From: Muribaculaceae bacterium
GTDB taxonomy: Bacteria; Bacteroidota; Bacteroidia; Bacteroidales; Muribaculaceae
Assembly: GCA_017624155.1 (NCBI GenBank)
Contig: JAGANS010000005.1
Span: forward strand, 1 to 64,000
Direction of reading: 5' to 3'
Length of the DNA stretch: 64,000 bases
Shown: in pieces, positions 53,656-63,133 of the stretch
Position numbering within the stretch: the stretch's first letter is position 1
Layout of the letters: every line of letters starts with the position of its first letter
The notes under the pieces: generated by a model
Databases searched by the model: none
Told to the model about the DNA's origin: nothing
Seen by the model: only the letters and a program-made list of their open reading frames with translations
Translations under genes and position numbers: made by a program

Positions 53656-54600
53656 TTATTTGAACAGATATTGCGACGAGATGGATTCGTGGCAGTGGAC
53701 GCGGCGGATGGTGTCGGCAAAGAGGCGGGCTACCGTCAGCACGGTTACCTTCTTTGAACCGCCGAAGTAAGGAATCGAATTGGTGAATATCATCTCGACA
53801 AGGCCTGAGTCGTCAACGCGTTGAGTGGCGGGGTCACTCATGATGGCGTGTGTGGCAAGGGCGCGAACGCTCTTGGCTCCGTTTTCAAGCATCAGATCGG
53901 CTGCCTTGGTGATAGTACCTGCGGTGTCGACCATGTCGTCGACAAGAATCACATTCTTGTCCTTCACATCGCCGATGACAGTCATGGTGGCCACGACATT
54001 TGCCTTGGCACGCTGCTTGTGGCACAGCACCAGAGGCACCTGCAGATATTTGGCGTATGAATTGGCACGCTTGGCACCGCCGACATCAGGAGTGGCGATT
54101 ACGAGATCCTCAAGATTGAGGCTCTGGATGTAGGGAATGAATACCGATGAAGCATACAGGTGATCGACCGGCACGTTGAAGAAGCCCTGAATCTGATCGG
54201 CGTGGAGATCCATAGTGATCACGCGGTCGACGCCGGCCGCAGTAAGCAGGTCGGATACCAGTTTGGCGGCGATGGACACACGGGGCTTGTCCTTTCGGTC
54301 CTGACGGGCCCAGCCGAAGTAAGGAATCACGGCGATCGTAGTTTTGGCCGAGGCACGCTTTGCAGCGTCGATCATCAGGAGCAGCTCCATAAGATTGTCG
54401 CTGTTGGGGAAGGTGCTCTGTACGAGGTAGACCTCGCAACCGCGTACCGATTCTTCAAATGACACCTCGAACTCGCCGTCGGCGAAGTGCTGGATGTTCA
54501 TCTTTCCGAGTTCTACACCAAGGTCTTTGCAAATTTCTTCGGCCATGTAGCGCGACTTAGTGCCGGAGAAAATTTTGAAAGGGGGTAATGAGGAATCCAT
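53656..54600 (-). CDS. prs: Ribose-phosphate pyrophosphokinase (PRPP synthetase)
   Basis: 314 residues. It makes PRPP from ribose 5-phosphate and ATP for nucleotide, His and Trp synthesis. Visible: FADGEFEVSFEESVRGCEVY (substrate loop), FGWARQDRKDKPR (ATP site), MDLHADQIQGFFNVPVDHLY (metal-binding region), and the PRPP-binding loop NVILVDDMVDTAGTITKAAD. The frame extends to 54654, into the end of the upstream gene region, but MDSSLPPFKIF at 54600 is the natural start. It is the last gene of a patatin-GH13-prs run. Strong, complete match. Confidence 0.96.
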   Translation of the reverse strand: MDSSLPPFKIFSGTKSRYMAEEICKDLGVELGKMNIQHFADGEFEVSFEESVRGCEVYLVQSTFPNSDNLMELLLMIDAAKRASAKTTIAVIPYFGWARQDRKDKPRVSIAAKLVSDLLTAAGVDRVITMDLHADQIQGFFNVPVDHLYASSVFIPYIQSLNLEDLVIATPDVGGAKRANSYAKYLQVPLVLCHKQRAKANVVATMTVIGDVKDKNVILVDDMVDTAGTITKAADLMLENGAKSVRALATHAIMSDPATQRVDDSGLVEMIFTNSIPYFGGSKKVTVLTVARLFADTIRRVHCHESISSQYLFK

Positions 54601-54623
54601 AATATTGGGGATTTTAAGGGGAT

Positions 54624-56330
54624 TTACTTGATTTTTGTAGTCCGGATCTTCCATATCACTGCTCCGTGGGAGGGAATATGGGTTGCAAATGGCGTTGTAT
54701 CGCTTATCGTCTTTACTGATTCTTGTCCGGTGAGCAGCTCGGTAGCCACGACATTGCCGCGGCGCAGGTCAAGGTAATCGAAGGCATGTGCGGGTATGTT
54801 GATCTCCACATTTGCCTCTTCGTCCGAGAAGTTTACGGTAATTACGAGCAGTTCGTCGCCGTCGGCACGCAGGAAAGCAAAATGGCGGTGAGGATTCAGT
54901 CGCGGGTTCTCGTAATTGACATACATCAGGTCGAAAAACTTGCCCTCGCGTATGGCTCTTTCGGTGTTGCATAGGGTAAGGATGCGTCGGTACATGCTGC
55001 GCAGCCACTGCTCCTTGTCGGACAGCTGTCCGTCGCACCGGCCGTGGTTGAGCCATCGGCGCAGCGTGGGGATACTCCAGTAATCAAATATTGTAGTACG
55101 TCCGTCATGGCCGCTGTAGCCCTCGGCATCGGCCGCCGGTTCTCCGAGTTCCTGACCCGCGTAGATCATGAACGGACCGGTGGAGATCATGGCGCTTACC
55201 ACGAGCGACGGAATCACCCTTGCGGCGTCGCCTGCATACTGTATGGATGCGAAGCGTTGCTCATCATGATTCTCAAGGAAATTGAGCATGTGGGGAGCAA
55301 TGCCGTCGACTGTTTGCCAGCATGATGTGAGTGTGGCGGCCGAGTGATTGGCCGTTTCGATGGCCCTGAGCGAGTCGTAAAGATTCACCTTGTCATAAAG
55401 GTAATCGAAGCCGGCTGTATATATGAATTTGCGGTATAGCCCTACGTCGTAAATCTCCGCGATAAAGATTATGTCGGGATTCACCTCTCTGACCTGCGGG
55501 ATGGCCCATCGCCAGAAGTCGACCGGCACCATGTGGGCCATGTCGCAGCGGAATCCGTCGACACTCTTCGCAGCCCAGTAGCGCAGGATATTCAGCATCT
55601 TAAGCCATGTGGGCGGTATGGGATCGTAGTGGCGCGAGTGATCACCGTAGTCGTAGCCGTAGTTAAGCTTTATGGTGTCGTACCAGTTGTTCTTGCCGGG
55701 AAATGCCGTGAAGCAATCGTCGCCCGAAGCCTTGGCCGGGAATTCGATGTATGCGTCCTTACTGTAGCCGAGATCTACTCCTATCGGCGCGAACTGCTGC
55801 CGGGTGATATAGTAGAAATTGTTGGTCGGAGAGAAGAACATCTCGCGGTTATCGCCATGGCCGAGGTCCTCGACTCCGGCGGGCAGATGGTCGGAAGCGT
55901 ATTCGCGGGCGACGTGATTGGGGACGAAGTCCATTATCACCTTGAGGCCTGCGCGGTGAGTGCGTGCGACAAGCTTCTCGAATTCGTCAATACGCCTGTC
56001 GACGTCAACGGCCAGGTCGGGGTCGATGTCATAATAGTCGGTGATGGCGTACGGGCTGCCGGCTTTACCTTTGATAACATGCGGATTATGGCGTGGAATG
56101 CCGTACTTGGTATAGTCGGGTGTATGAGCGTGCTCGATTACACCGGTATACCATACATGTGTGGCACCGAGCTCGCGTATCTGCTTTAAAACAGTGGAAG
56201 TAATATGGTTGAGCTTACCGGAGCCGTTCTGTTCGATTGTGCCGTCTGGTACAAGATCAGAGGTATAGTTGGTGAAGAGGCGTGGCAAAAGCTGGTATAT
56301 TACCGGTTTGAGCTCGTCGGTCTTTTCCAT
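54624..56330 (-). CDS. Cytoplasmic GH13 alpha-amylase-family enzyme
   Basis: 568 residues with a GH13 (beta/alpha)8 barrel. Conserved regions: VIMDFVPNHV (I), DGFRCDMAHM with nucleophile Asp263 (II), IIFIAEIYD with acid-base Glu292 (III), and FLENHDEQR (IV). There is a C-terminal beta domain and no signal peptide, so it acts on intracellular maltodextrin or glycogen. The exact subfamily, amylase versus maltogenic or oligo-glucosidase, is not clear from motifs alone. The ATG at 56330 is 5 bases after the patatin stop, so the two genes are co-transcribed, with prs following. Confidence 0.88.
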   Translation of the reverse strand: MEKTDELKPVIYQLLPRLFTNYTSDLVPDGTIEQNGSGKLNHITSTVLKQIRELGATHVWYTGVIEHAHTPDYTKYGIPRHNPHVIKGKAGSPYAITDYYDIDPDLAVDVDRRIDEFEKLVARTHRAGLKVIMDFVPNHVAREYASDHLPAGVEDLGHGDNREMFFSPTNNFYYITRQQFAPIGVDLGYSKDAYIEFPAKASGDDCFTAFPGKNNWYDTIKLNYGYDYGDHSRHYDPIPPTWLKMLNILRYWAAKSVDGFRCDMAHMVPVDFWRWAIPQVREVNPDIIFIAEIYDVGLYRKFIYTAGFDYLYDKVNLYDSLRAIETANHSAATLTSCWQTVDGIAPHMLNFLENHDEQRFASIQYAGDAARVIPSLVVSAMISTGPFMIYAGQELGEPAADAEGYSGHDGRTTIFDYWSIPTLRRWLNHGRCDGQLSDKEQWLRSMYRRILTLCNTERAIREGKFFDLMYVNYENPRLNPHRHFAFLRADGDELLVITVNFSDEEANVEINIPAHAFDYLDLRRGNVVATELLTGQESVKTISDTTPFATHIPSHGAVIWKIRTTKIK

Positions 56331-56335
56331 TGCAG

Positions 56336-57160
56336 TTACTTAATAGGCAGGGGATTTTGCCACAGCCCGGCATCGCGAAGGGCTTTGCGGGTGTGGACAT
56401 ATCCGCTCATATAGACATTGTTAATATATCGCAGGTCGAAAGGCCCGTAATGGGTAATCTCGAGCGGTGCGATATTCAGATCGCAGAGAGCCATGTCGTC
56501 GCGCTGGTTGGCCTTGGCCCACAGATTATAAGTGCGCATGGCTACCGACAGGAATGAATCGGCACGTTTTTTCTGCGTCAGAGGGCTTACATTTACGCCA
56601 ATCAGATAATCGCATTTGTCGCGTATGATCCATGCCGGATGATTACGCAGCACACCGCCGTCGACATATTCCTTATCATTAATAATGACCGGCGGGAAAG
56701 TGATGGGTATGGAACATGATGCAAGCACACGCTCGGCTATCGGGCCTGTATGAAATTCCTCCGATATGCCGTCGGTAAAGTTTGTCACACCGATGTAAAC
56801 AGGTATGGGCAGATCCTCGAGATTCTTATATTCGCCGAGATTACTTTCAAGAAATTTCTTGAAAGGCTGCATCGAGAACAGTCCGCCGCTGTGAGGACGA
56901 AAGTCGACCAACTTCTTAAAGCTCTTTTTTGAAAATATATCAAGAAATTGCTTGGGCCCTATCCATGCGGCATATAGAGCAGCCACTATGCTGCCGGCAC
57001 TAACGCCCGCAATGATGTCGGGCTTGTGACCTGCCTCCTCAATGGCGGCAAGCGCTCCGGCATGAGCAACTCCTCGGGCTCCGCCACCCGACATAGCTAT
57101 TCCCAGGCGTATTCGGCCTGATTCAGCTGCGGATGACTTCGTTTCTTTTTCCATATCCAT
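56336..57160 (-). CDS. Patatin-like phospholipase (RssA-like)
   Basis: 274 residues. The oxyanion-hole motif is MSGGGARGVAHAGAL, the nucleophile Ser lies in GVSAGSIVAAL, and the dyad Asp in YVDGGVLRNHPAWI, the full patatin set. There is no signal peptide, so it is a cytoplasmic or peripheral lipid acyl hydrolase; the substrate is unknown. The frame extends to 57211, but that lies on the promoter; ATG at 57160 (or 57154) follows the predicted transcription start by about 14 bases. First gene of the patatin-GH13-prs operon. Confidence 0.9.
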   Translation of the reverse strand: MDMEKETKSSAAESGRIRLGIAMSGGGARGVAHAGALAAIEEAGHKPDIIAGVSAGSIVAALYAAWIGPKQFLDIFSKKSFKKLVDFRPHSGGLFSMQPFKKFLESNLGEYKNLEDLPIPVYIGVTNFTDGISEEFHTGPIAERVLASCSIPITFPPVIINDKEYVDGGVLRNHPAWIIRDKCDYLIGVNVSPLTQKKRADSFLSVAMRTYNLWAKANQRDDMALCDLNIAPLEITHYGPFDLRYINNVYMSGYVHTRKALRDAGLWQNPLPIK

Positions 57161-57180
57161 CGACTGGCTTTTTGTGAGTA

Positions 57181-57212
57181 CAAAGGTAGCAAAAATGTGT
57201 CGCCTGCGCAAA
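57181..57212 (-). promoter_or_regulatory. Promoter of the patatin-GH13-prs operon
   Basis: Minus strand TTTG at 57212-57209, a 20-base spacer, TACCTTTG at 57188-57181. This determines the patatin start codon choice. Confidence 0.75.
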
Positions 57213-57260
57213 AATTATCATCTATCTTTTGGCCACGACGCAACTTTTTTATTCTTTGCA

Positions 57261-57290
57261 TTGTGGTTAAGCTCCTTTTTCGTAACTTTG
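57261..57290 (+). promoter_or_regulatory. valS promoter
   Basis: TTG at 57261-57263, a 19-base spacer, TAACTTTG at 57283-57290 followed by CA. Start near 57297, 29 bases before the ATG. No T-box-like structure was recognised. Confidence 0.75.
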
Positions 57291-57325
57291 CACGTTAAAT
57301 AAGTCATTATTCATATTTATAAGCG

Positions 57326-60022
57326 ATGAAAGAATTAGCAACGGTATACAATCCCGCTGAAGTCGAAGATAAATGGTACGGCTACTGGATGGAGCACAAA
57401 CTGTTCCGCTCGGTACCCGACGCTCGCCAACCATATACTATTGTCATTCCGCCCCCAAATGTGACAGGTGTCCTTCACATGGGCCACATGCTCAACAATA
57501 CTATACAGGATATACTTGTGCGCCGCGCACGTATGCTTGGCATGAATGCGCTTTGGGTCCCCGGAACTGACCATGCCTCGATTTCAACCGAAACTAAGGT
57601 CATCGCCAAGCTCGCCTCGGAAGGCATTAAAAAGACCGACCTTACCCGTGAGCAATTCCTCGAACATGCCTGGAAGTGGACACGTAAGCATGGCGGCATC
57701 ATTCTCACCCAGCTGCGCAAACTCGGTGCCTCGTGCGACTGGGACCGCACGGCTTTCACCATGGACGAGGCCCGCAGCCGTGCTGTTGTGAAAGTGTTCT
57801 GCGACCTGTACGACAAGGGCCTCATTTACCGCGGCCTCCGTATGGTGAACTGGGATCCTGTTAACCTTACCGCCATCAGTGATGACGAGGTATTCTTCGA
57901 GCAGGAGCAGTCCAAACTCTATTACCTGCGCTATTATCTTGCCGACGATTGCGCTAATCCCGTACCGGCAGCCGAAGGCGAGGTTATCCATACCGATGAG
58001 AATGGCCGCCGCTATGCTGTCGTGGCGACCACACGCCCCGAGACAATCATGGGTGACACAGCCATGTGCATCAACCCCAAGGACCCCAAGAATACCTGGC
58101 TCAAGGGACACAAGGTGATTGTTCCTCTTGTGGACCGTGTCATCCCTGTCATCGAGGACCGCTATGTCGACATCGAGTTCGGCACCGGCTGTCTTAAGGT
58201 TACGCCGGCTCATGACAAGAACGACAACATGTTGGGCAAGAAGCACAACCTTGAGACAATCGATATCTTCAATGACGATGCCACCGTGGCCGAGTGCGCC
58301 GGCATGTATGTCGGTATGGACCGCTTCGACTGCCGCAAGGCTATAGCTGAGGATCTGGCAAAGGCTGGCCTGCTTGAAAAGGTTGAGGATTACACCAACA
58401 ACGTCGGCCTGTCGGAGCGCACCAAGACCCCCGTTGAGCCCCGTCTGTCGCTCCAATGGTTCGTAAATATGAAGCACTTTGCCGAGACATCGCTCAAGCC
58501 CGTTATGGACGACGTTATCCGCTTCGTGCCCGAAAAATATAAGACAACATACCGCAACTGGCTCGAAAATATTCAGGACTGGTGCATCTCGCGCCAGCTG
58601 TGGTGGGGCCACCGTATACCTGCTTATTATTATACGGATCCTGCAAGCGGCGAAGAGAAGTTTGTCGTTGCCGAATCAGCAGAAAAGGCTCTCGACAAGG
58701 TCCGCGCTCTGCCGGGTTGCGAGAATTTCACCCCCGCAGACCTGCGTCAGGACGAGGGCGCCCTCGACACATGGTTCTCGTCATGGCTGTGGCCGATCAC
58801 CCTTTTTGACGGTATCAACAATCCCGGTAATCCCGAGATCAACTACTACTACCCCACCGCCACACTTGTGACCGGTCCGGATATCATCTTCTTTTGGGTG
58901 GCACGCATGATAATGGCCGGATATGAATACGTAGGCAAGGAGCCGTTCAAGAATGTATATTTCACGGGCATTGTCCGCGATAATCTTGGCCGTAAGATGT
59001 CCAAATCGCTCGGCAATTCACCCGACCCTCTCGAACTCATCGCCCGTTTCGGCGCCGACGGTGTACGCATGGGTATGATGCTCGCTGCCCCGGCCGGCAA
59101 CGACATTATGTTTGATGAGCGTCTGTGCGAGCAGGGCCGCAACTTCTGCAACAAGATCTGGAATGCTTTCCGCCTCATCAATACATGGACTGTCGACGAC
59201 AGCATAGCGATGCCCGAGGTAAACCGTATCGCCATAGAATGGTTCCGCGGACGTCTCAATGCCACCGTTGCCGAGGTGAACGACCTCTTCGACAAATTCC
59301 GCATCAACGAGGCGCTGATGTGTGTATATCGTCTGTTCTGGGATGAATTCTCATCCTGGTATTTAGAGATGGTTAAACCGGCATACGGCGCGCCCATCGA
59401 TGCCGCCACGATGAAGGCAACGACCGAATTCTTTGATTCATTGCTGCGTATGCTTCATCCTTTCATGCCTTTTATCACCGAGGAATTGTGGCAGCATCTC
59501 GCAGCTCGTGCCGAAGGTGAGTCGATAATGTATGCACCAATGCCTGCCGCAGATGAATATGACCGCGACCTTGACTCCACCGTGGCTCTTGCCAAGGAAA
59601 TCATCTCGGGTGTGCGCGCAATCAGAGCAAAAAAGAATATTCCCGCCAAGGAAGCTCTGCCGCTGAACGTGATCGGTACAATTCCTGCTTCGATACATCC
59701 ACTGGTGAAAAAACTCGCAAATATCAGTGATATCGAGATGGAGTCGAAAAAGGATGCCGCCGCGGCGACCTTCATGGTAGGAACTCTCGAATTCAATGTG
59801 CCCCTGACATCATCGATCGATGTTGACGCCGAGATTGCCCGACTCAAGAAAGACATAGCCTATCTCGAAGGTTTCAAAGCTTCGATTGAGAAGAAACTTT
59901 CCAATGAGCGCTTCGTGAACAATGCACCGGCTGCTGTTGTTGAGGCAGAGCGCAAAAAACTCGCCGACACCATGGCAAAACTTGCCGCCAACCACGCATC
60001 GCTCGATGCTCTCAAAGGATAA
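57326..60022 (+). CDS. valS: Valyl-tRNA synthetase
   Basis: 898 residues, class I synthetase. HIGH-type motif in [17 protein letters not shown] (His51), the editing CP1 domain ([13 protein letters not shown]), [13 protein letters not shown] region [15 protein letters not shown] in [16 protein letters not shown] at about 557-561, an anticodon-binding helical domain, and a C-terminal coiled-coil arm ([17 protein letters not shown]). All features place it as ValS rather than IleS or LeuS. It has its own promoter and begins a four-gene run. Confidence 0.97.
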   Translation: MKELATVYNPAEVEDKWYGYWMEHKLFRSVPDARQPYTIVIPPPNVTGVLHMGHMLNNTIQDILVRRARMLGMNALWVPGTDHASISTETKVIAKLASEGIKKTDLTREQFLEHAWKWTRKHGGIILTQLRKLGASCDWDRTAFTMDEARSRAVVKVFCDLYDKGLIYRGLRMVNWDPVNLTAISDDEVFFEQEQSKLYYLRYYLADDCANPVPAAEGEVIHTDENGRRYAVVATTRPETIMGDTAMCINPKDPKNTWLKGHKVIVPLVDRVIPVIEDRYVDIEFGTGCLKVTPAHDKNDNMLGKKHNLETIDIFNDDATVAECAGMYVGMDRFDCRKAIAEDLAKAGLLEKVEDYTNNVGLSERTKTPVEPRLSLQWFVNMKHFAETSLKPVMDDVIRFVPEKYKTTYRNWLENIQDWCISRQLWWGHRIPAYYYTDPASGEEKFVVAESAEKALDKVRALPGCENFTPADLRQDEGALDTWFSSWLWPITLFDGINNPGNPEINYYYPTATLVTGPDIIFFWVARMIMAGYEYVGKEPFKNVYFTGIVRDNLGRKMSKSLGNSPDPLELIARFGADGVRMGMMLAAPAGNDIMFDERLCEQGRNFCNKIWNAFRLINTWTVDDSIAMPEVNRIAIEWFRGRLNATVAEVNDLFDKFRINEALMCVYRLFWDEFSSWYLEMVKPAYGAPIDAATMKATTEFFDSLLRMLHPFMPFITEELWQHLAARAEGESIMYAPMPAADEYDRDLDSTVALAKEIISGVRAIRAKKNIPAKEALPLNVIGTIPASIHPLVKKLANISDIEMESKKDAAAATFMVGTLEFNVPLTSSIDVDAEIARLKKDIAYLEGFKASIEKKLSNERFVNNAPAAVVEAERKKLADTMAKLAANHASLDALKG

Positions 60023-60034
60023 AGGACAATATAG

Positions 60035-61075
60035 ATGATCGCACCACTTAACGAAGACAAGAATCTCCACGCAATCCGCAGGCTTATCGACGAGTCGGAA
60101 CGCATTGTGGCTCTTACCCATATGTCGCCCGACGGTGATGCCATCGGCTCTGCCACAGCATTCAGGTCGGTAATGGAACAGATCGGCAAGGACGTACAGA
60201 TTATCATACCCGATATGATGCTTGCATCCCTGCGTTCGCTGCCCGGCGCCAGGGATATCACCGATGCCACCCGCTATCCTGAATTTGCCGAAAAGCTGAT
60301 TACTGAGGCCGACCTCATTGTTTGTCTTGATTTTAACGAATCCAAACGCGTAGGCAAGCTTACGGGGCTGCTTGAACAGTCGAAGGCCAGAAAGATACTT
60401 ATCGATCACCATCTGAATCCGGGAACATTTGCCGATGTGGCAATATCACATCCTGAGATGTCCTCGACATGCTTCCTGCTTTTCAAGGTATTCTGCGGAC
60501 TTGAACTGTTCTCGGAAATAAACAAGCAGGCCGCCGAGTCAATACTTACCGGCATGATGACCGACACCGGCAATTTCTCATACAATGCGGCTGATCCGGA
60601 CATTTATGTAGTCGTATCGGAACTGTTGAAAAAAGGTGTCGACAAGGAGAAAATATACAGGGCCCAATTCGAGACACATTCGCTCAACAGTTTGCGTCTC
60701 AATGCCTACGCAATGTTAAAAAAACTTGAGGTATGGCCCGATAAGGGTGCGGCTCTTATAACTCTGACCCGTGATGAGCTGAACCGTTTCCATTATACCA
60801 AGGGCGATACAGAGGGACTTGTCAACAAGGCTCTTGCGATTCCGGGCGTGGTTTATTCGGCTTTCCTGCGCGAAGAAGACGGCTATGTCAAGGTATCCAT
60901 GCGCTCGCTTGATAAATTCCCTGTCAATGAATTGTGCCGCGAACACTTTAGTGGCGGCGGTCATATAAACGCTGCCGGCGGCGAGTTTAACGGAACACTC
61001 GAAGAGGCTGCAGCCCTGTTCCGCTCGCTGCTCGACACCAATAAATCTCTCTATCTCTCCGCAACACATAAGTAA
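60035..61075 (+). CDS. DHH-family phosphoesterase (NrnA-like oligoribonuclease/pAp phosphatase)
   Basis: 346 residues: a DHH domain with motifs HMSPDGDAIGS (I), CLDFNES (II), LIDHHLNP (III), and GMMTDTGNF (IV), then the DHHA1 domain with SGGGHINAAGG. This set is that of NrnA, which degrades short RNAs and removes the 3' phosphate of pAp. Cytoplasmic, Mn-dependent by family knowledge. It starts 12 bases after valS and precedes a lipoprotein by 7 bases, so it belongs to the valS operon. Confidence 0.9.
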   Translation: MIAPLNEDKNLHAIRRLIDESERIVALTHMSPDGDAIGSATAFRSVMEQIGKDVQIIIPDMMLASLRSLPGARDITDATRYPEFAEKLITEADLIVCLDFNESKRVGKLTGLLEQSKARKILIDHHLNPGTFADVAISHPEMSSTCFLLFKVFCGLELFSEINKQAAESILTGMMTDTGNFSYNAADPDIYVVVSELLKKGVDKEKIYRAQFETHSLNSLRLNAYAMLKKLEVWPDKGAALITLTRDELNRFHYTKGDTEGLVNKALAIPGVVYSAFLREEDGYVKVSMRSLDKFPVNELCREHFSGGGHINAAGGEFNGTLEEAAALFRSLLDTNKSLYLSATHK

Positions 61076-61082
61076 ATATTAT

Positions 61083-61655
61083 ATGAAAATAAAGAACCTC
61101 ACCGGCATCTGTGCTGCCGCTGCTGTCATGGCGATTCTTCCTGCCGGCTGCAGCGACAACAAGACCTATGCCGAACTCCTCACCGACGAGAATCATTATG
61201 TAAATACATTTCTTGCCGATCAGCGTGTCGTGAACGAGATTCCACCCGACACGATATTTGAGACAGGCGAGAATGCTCCCTACTATCGCCTTGACGAAGA
61301 CGGCAACATGTATATGCAGGTGCTCACCCCGGGTACGCCCGACAACAAGGTCGAGCAGAACGATCTCATATACTTCCGCTTCACCCGTTATCCTATTGCC
61401 TATTATAAGGACGGAGAATTCACAACCTCCGACGGCAATGACGATGTGCTGGGTGGAAATCTGTCGTTCCGTTTCGGCAATTTTGAACTTAACTCGTCAT
61501 ACAGCTTCGGTGCCGGCATACAGATGCCTCTCAACTACCTGCCTATCGATGCCGAGGTTAATATCGTGATCAAAAGCCAATACGGCATGCCGTCCGAGAT
61601 GTCGAATGTCATGCCTTATCTATATCACATACGCTACTTCAAACCAAAAATCTAA
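61083..61655 (+). CDS. DUF4827 lipoprotein (FKBP-like)
   Basis: 190 residues: a lipoprotein signal with acceptor Cys in LPAGCSDNKTYAELL. The mature part matches DUF4827, a Bacteroidetes family with an FKBP-type prolyl-isomerase-like fold (YFRFTRYPIAYY, ending MPYLYHIRYFKP). Catalytic activity is not established. It lies 7 bases after the DHH gene and 12 before glmM; this neighbourhood is conserved in related genomes as far as I recall. It may be an envelope folding factor. Confidence 0.75.
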   Translation: MKIKNLTGICAAAAVMAILPAGCSDNKTYAELLTDENHYVNTFLADQRVVNEIPPDTIFETGENAPYYRLDEDGNMYMQVLTPGTPDNKVEQNDLIYFRFTRYPIAYYKDGEFTTSDGNDDVLGGNLSFRFGNFELNSSYSFGAGIQMPLNYLPIDAEVNIVIKSQYGMPSEMSNVMPYLYHIRYFKPKI

Positions 61656-61667
61656 TCATCGTCAATC

Positions 61668-63056
61668 ATGGCACTCATCAAATCCATTTCAGGCATCCGC
61701 GGTACTATCGGCGGCCGTCCAGGCGAAGGACTGTCTCCACTCGACGTCGTGAAGTTCACCGCTGCGTTTGCAACTTTTATCGCTAAGAATACCACGCGCA
61801 CATCGCGCACCATAGTTGTAGGCCGTGACGCCCGTCTCTCGGGCTCGATGGTATGCGACCTTGTGTGCGGCACACTGGCCGGCATGGGCTTCGATGTTGT
61901 AAATATCGGTCTGGCCTCCACTCCTACGACAGAAATTGCAGTGGTTAAGGAATGCGCCTGTGGCGGTCTCATTCTTACCGCATCACACAATCCCCGCCAG
62001 TGGAATGCCCTCAAGCTTCTCAACGAGCGCGGAGAATTCCTCAATGACAAAGAAGGCAAGCAGGTCCTCGCGATTGCCGAAGCCGAGGATTTCAATTTTG
62101 CCGAGGTTAACGACCTGGGTAAGGTCTACACCAACAATACATACAACCGCAAGCATATAGATGACGTGCTGGCTCTGCCGCTCGTCGATGTCGAGGCTAT
62201 CCGTAATGCTGATTTCACGGTTGCCATCGATGCCGTCAACTCGGTGGGCGGTGTTGTGATTCCCGAACTTCTGCGTGCCCTCGGTGTGAAGAAGGTAATC
62301 GAGATCAACTGCGATCCCACCGGCAAGTTTGCCCACACCCCCGAGCCGATTCCCGAAAATCTCGTATCGACAGCCAATATCGTTCGTGATATGGATGCCG
62401 ATGTATGCTTTGTTGTCGATCCTGATGTCGACCGACTTGCCATTCTCGGCCGTGGCGGCATGTTCTTCGGCGAAGAGAATACCCTCATATCGATCGCCGA
62501 CTATGTGCTGGCCCACACTCCCGGCCCGACAGTATCCAACCTCAGCTCGTCGCGCGGTCTCAAGGATGTGACCGAGGCTCATGGCTGCACATATACCGCC
62601 GCTGCTGTCGGCGAGGTAAATGTTACCACCGAGATGAAGCGTACAGGTGCTGTTATTGGCGGCGAAGGCAACGGCGGTGTCATCTATCCCGAGCTGCATT
62701 ATGGCCGCGACGCACTGGTTGGTGTGGCTCTGTTCCTCACAATGATGGCCAAAACCGGCAAATCTGTGGCTCAGATCCTCGAAGGACTGCCCAAATACAG
62801 CATCTACAAGACTAAAGTGGAACTTCAGCCCGGTCTTGATGTCGATCGCCTGCTCCTGAATGTAAAGGAGGCATACAAGAACGAGAAAATCACCGACATC
62901 GACGGCGTCAAGATCGACTTCTCCGACATGTGGGTGCATCTGCGCAAGAGCAATACCGAGCCAATCATCCGTGTATATGCCGAGGCTCATACCGCCGCCG
63001 AGGCCGAAGCTATCGCCGGCAAGGTAAAGGGCATGATCCTCGATATGGTCAAATAA
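61668..63056 (+). CDS. glmM: Phosphoglucosamine mutase
   Basis: 462 residues of the alpha-D-phosphohexomutase family. The phosphoserine is Ser106 in TASHNPRQWNALK, the metal loop is DPDVDRLAI, the sugar-binding loop GGEGNGGVIYPELHYGRDA, and the phosphate-binding end RKSNTEPIIRVYAEA. It makes glucosamine 1-phosphate for UDP-GlcNAc and so for peptidoglycan and lipid A. The GGEGNGG sugar loop fits phosphoglucosamine mutase of this phylum better than phosphomannomutase. Last gene of the valS operon; a terminator follows. Confidence 0.9.
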   Translation: MALIKSISGIRGTIGGRPGEGLSPLDVVKFTAAFATFIAKNTTRTSRTIVVGRDARLSGSMVCDLVCGTLAGMGFDVVNIGLASTPTTEIAVVKECACGGLILTASHNPRQWNALKLLNERGEFLNDKEGKQVLAIAEAEDFNFAEVNDLGKVYTNNTYNRKHIDDVLALPLVDVEAIRNADFTVAIDAVNSVGGVVIPELLRALGVKKVIEINCDPTGKFAHTPEPIPENLVSTANIVRDMDADVCFVVDPDVDRLAILGRGGMFFGEENTLISIADYVLAHTPGPTVSNLSSSRGLKDVTEAHGCTYTAAAVGEVNVTTEMKRTGAVIGGEGNGGVIYPELHYGRDALVGVALFLTMMAKTGKSVAQILEGLPKYSIYKTKVELQPGLDVDRLLLNVKEAYKNEKITDIDGVKIDFSDMWVHLRKSNTEPIIRVYAEAHTAAEAEAIAGKVKGMILDMVK

Positions 63057-63075
63057 CTGTTTTAATCATATAAAG

Positions 63076-63115
63076 TCGGGAAAGCCGAAAGTGTTTATCA
63101 CTCGGCCTTCCCGAT
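63076..63115 (+). terminator. Terminator after glmM
   Basis: TCGGGAaaGCCGAaaGTG and CACtCGGCctTCCCGA form a long imperfect stem (63076-63115), followed by TTTTCT. It separates the glmM operon from the ABC-F gene. Confidence 0.8.
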
Positions 63116-63133
63116 TTTCTACAATATCTGTTC

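Noticed and set aside
57584..58612. 342-codon open frame on the minus strand
   Set aside because: Antisense to valS with no domain or promoter.
61983..62990. 335-codon open frame on the minus strand
   Set aside because: Antisense to glmM; same codon-bias effect.
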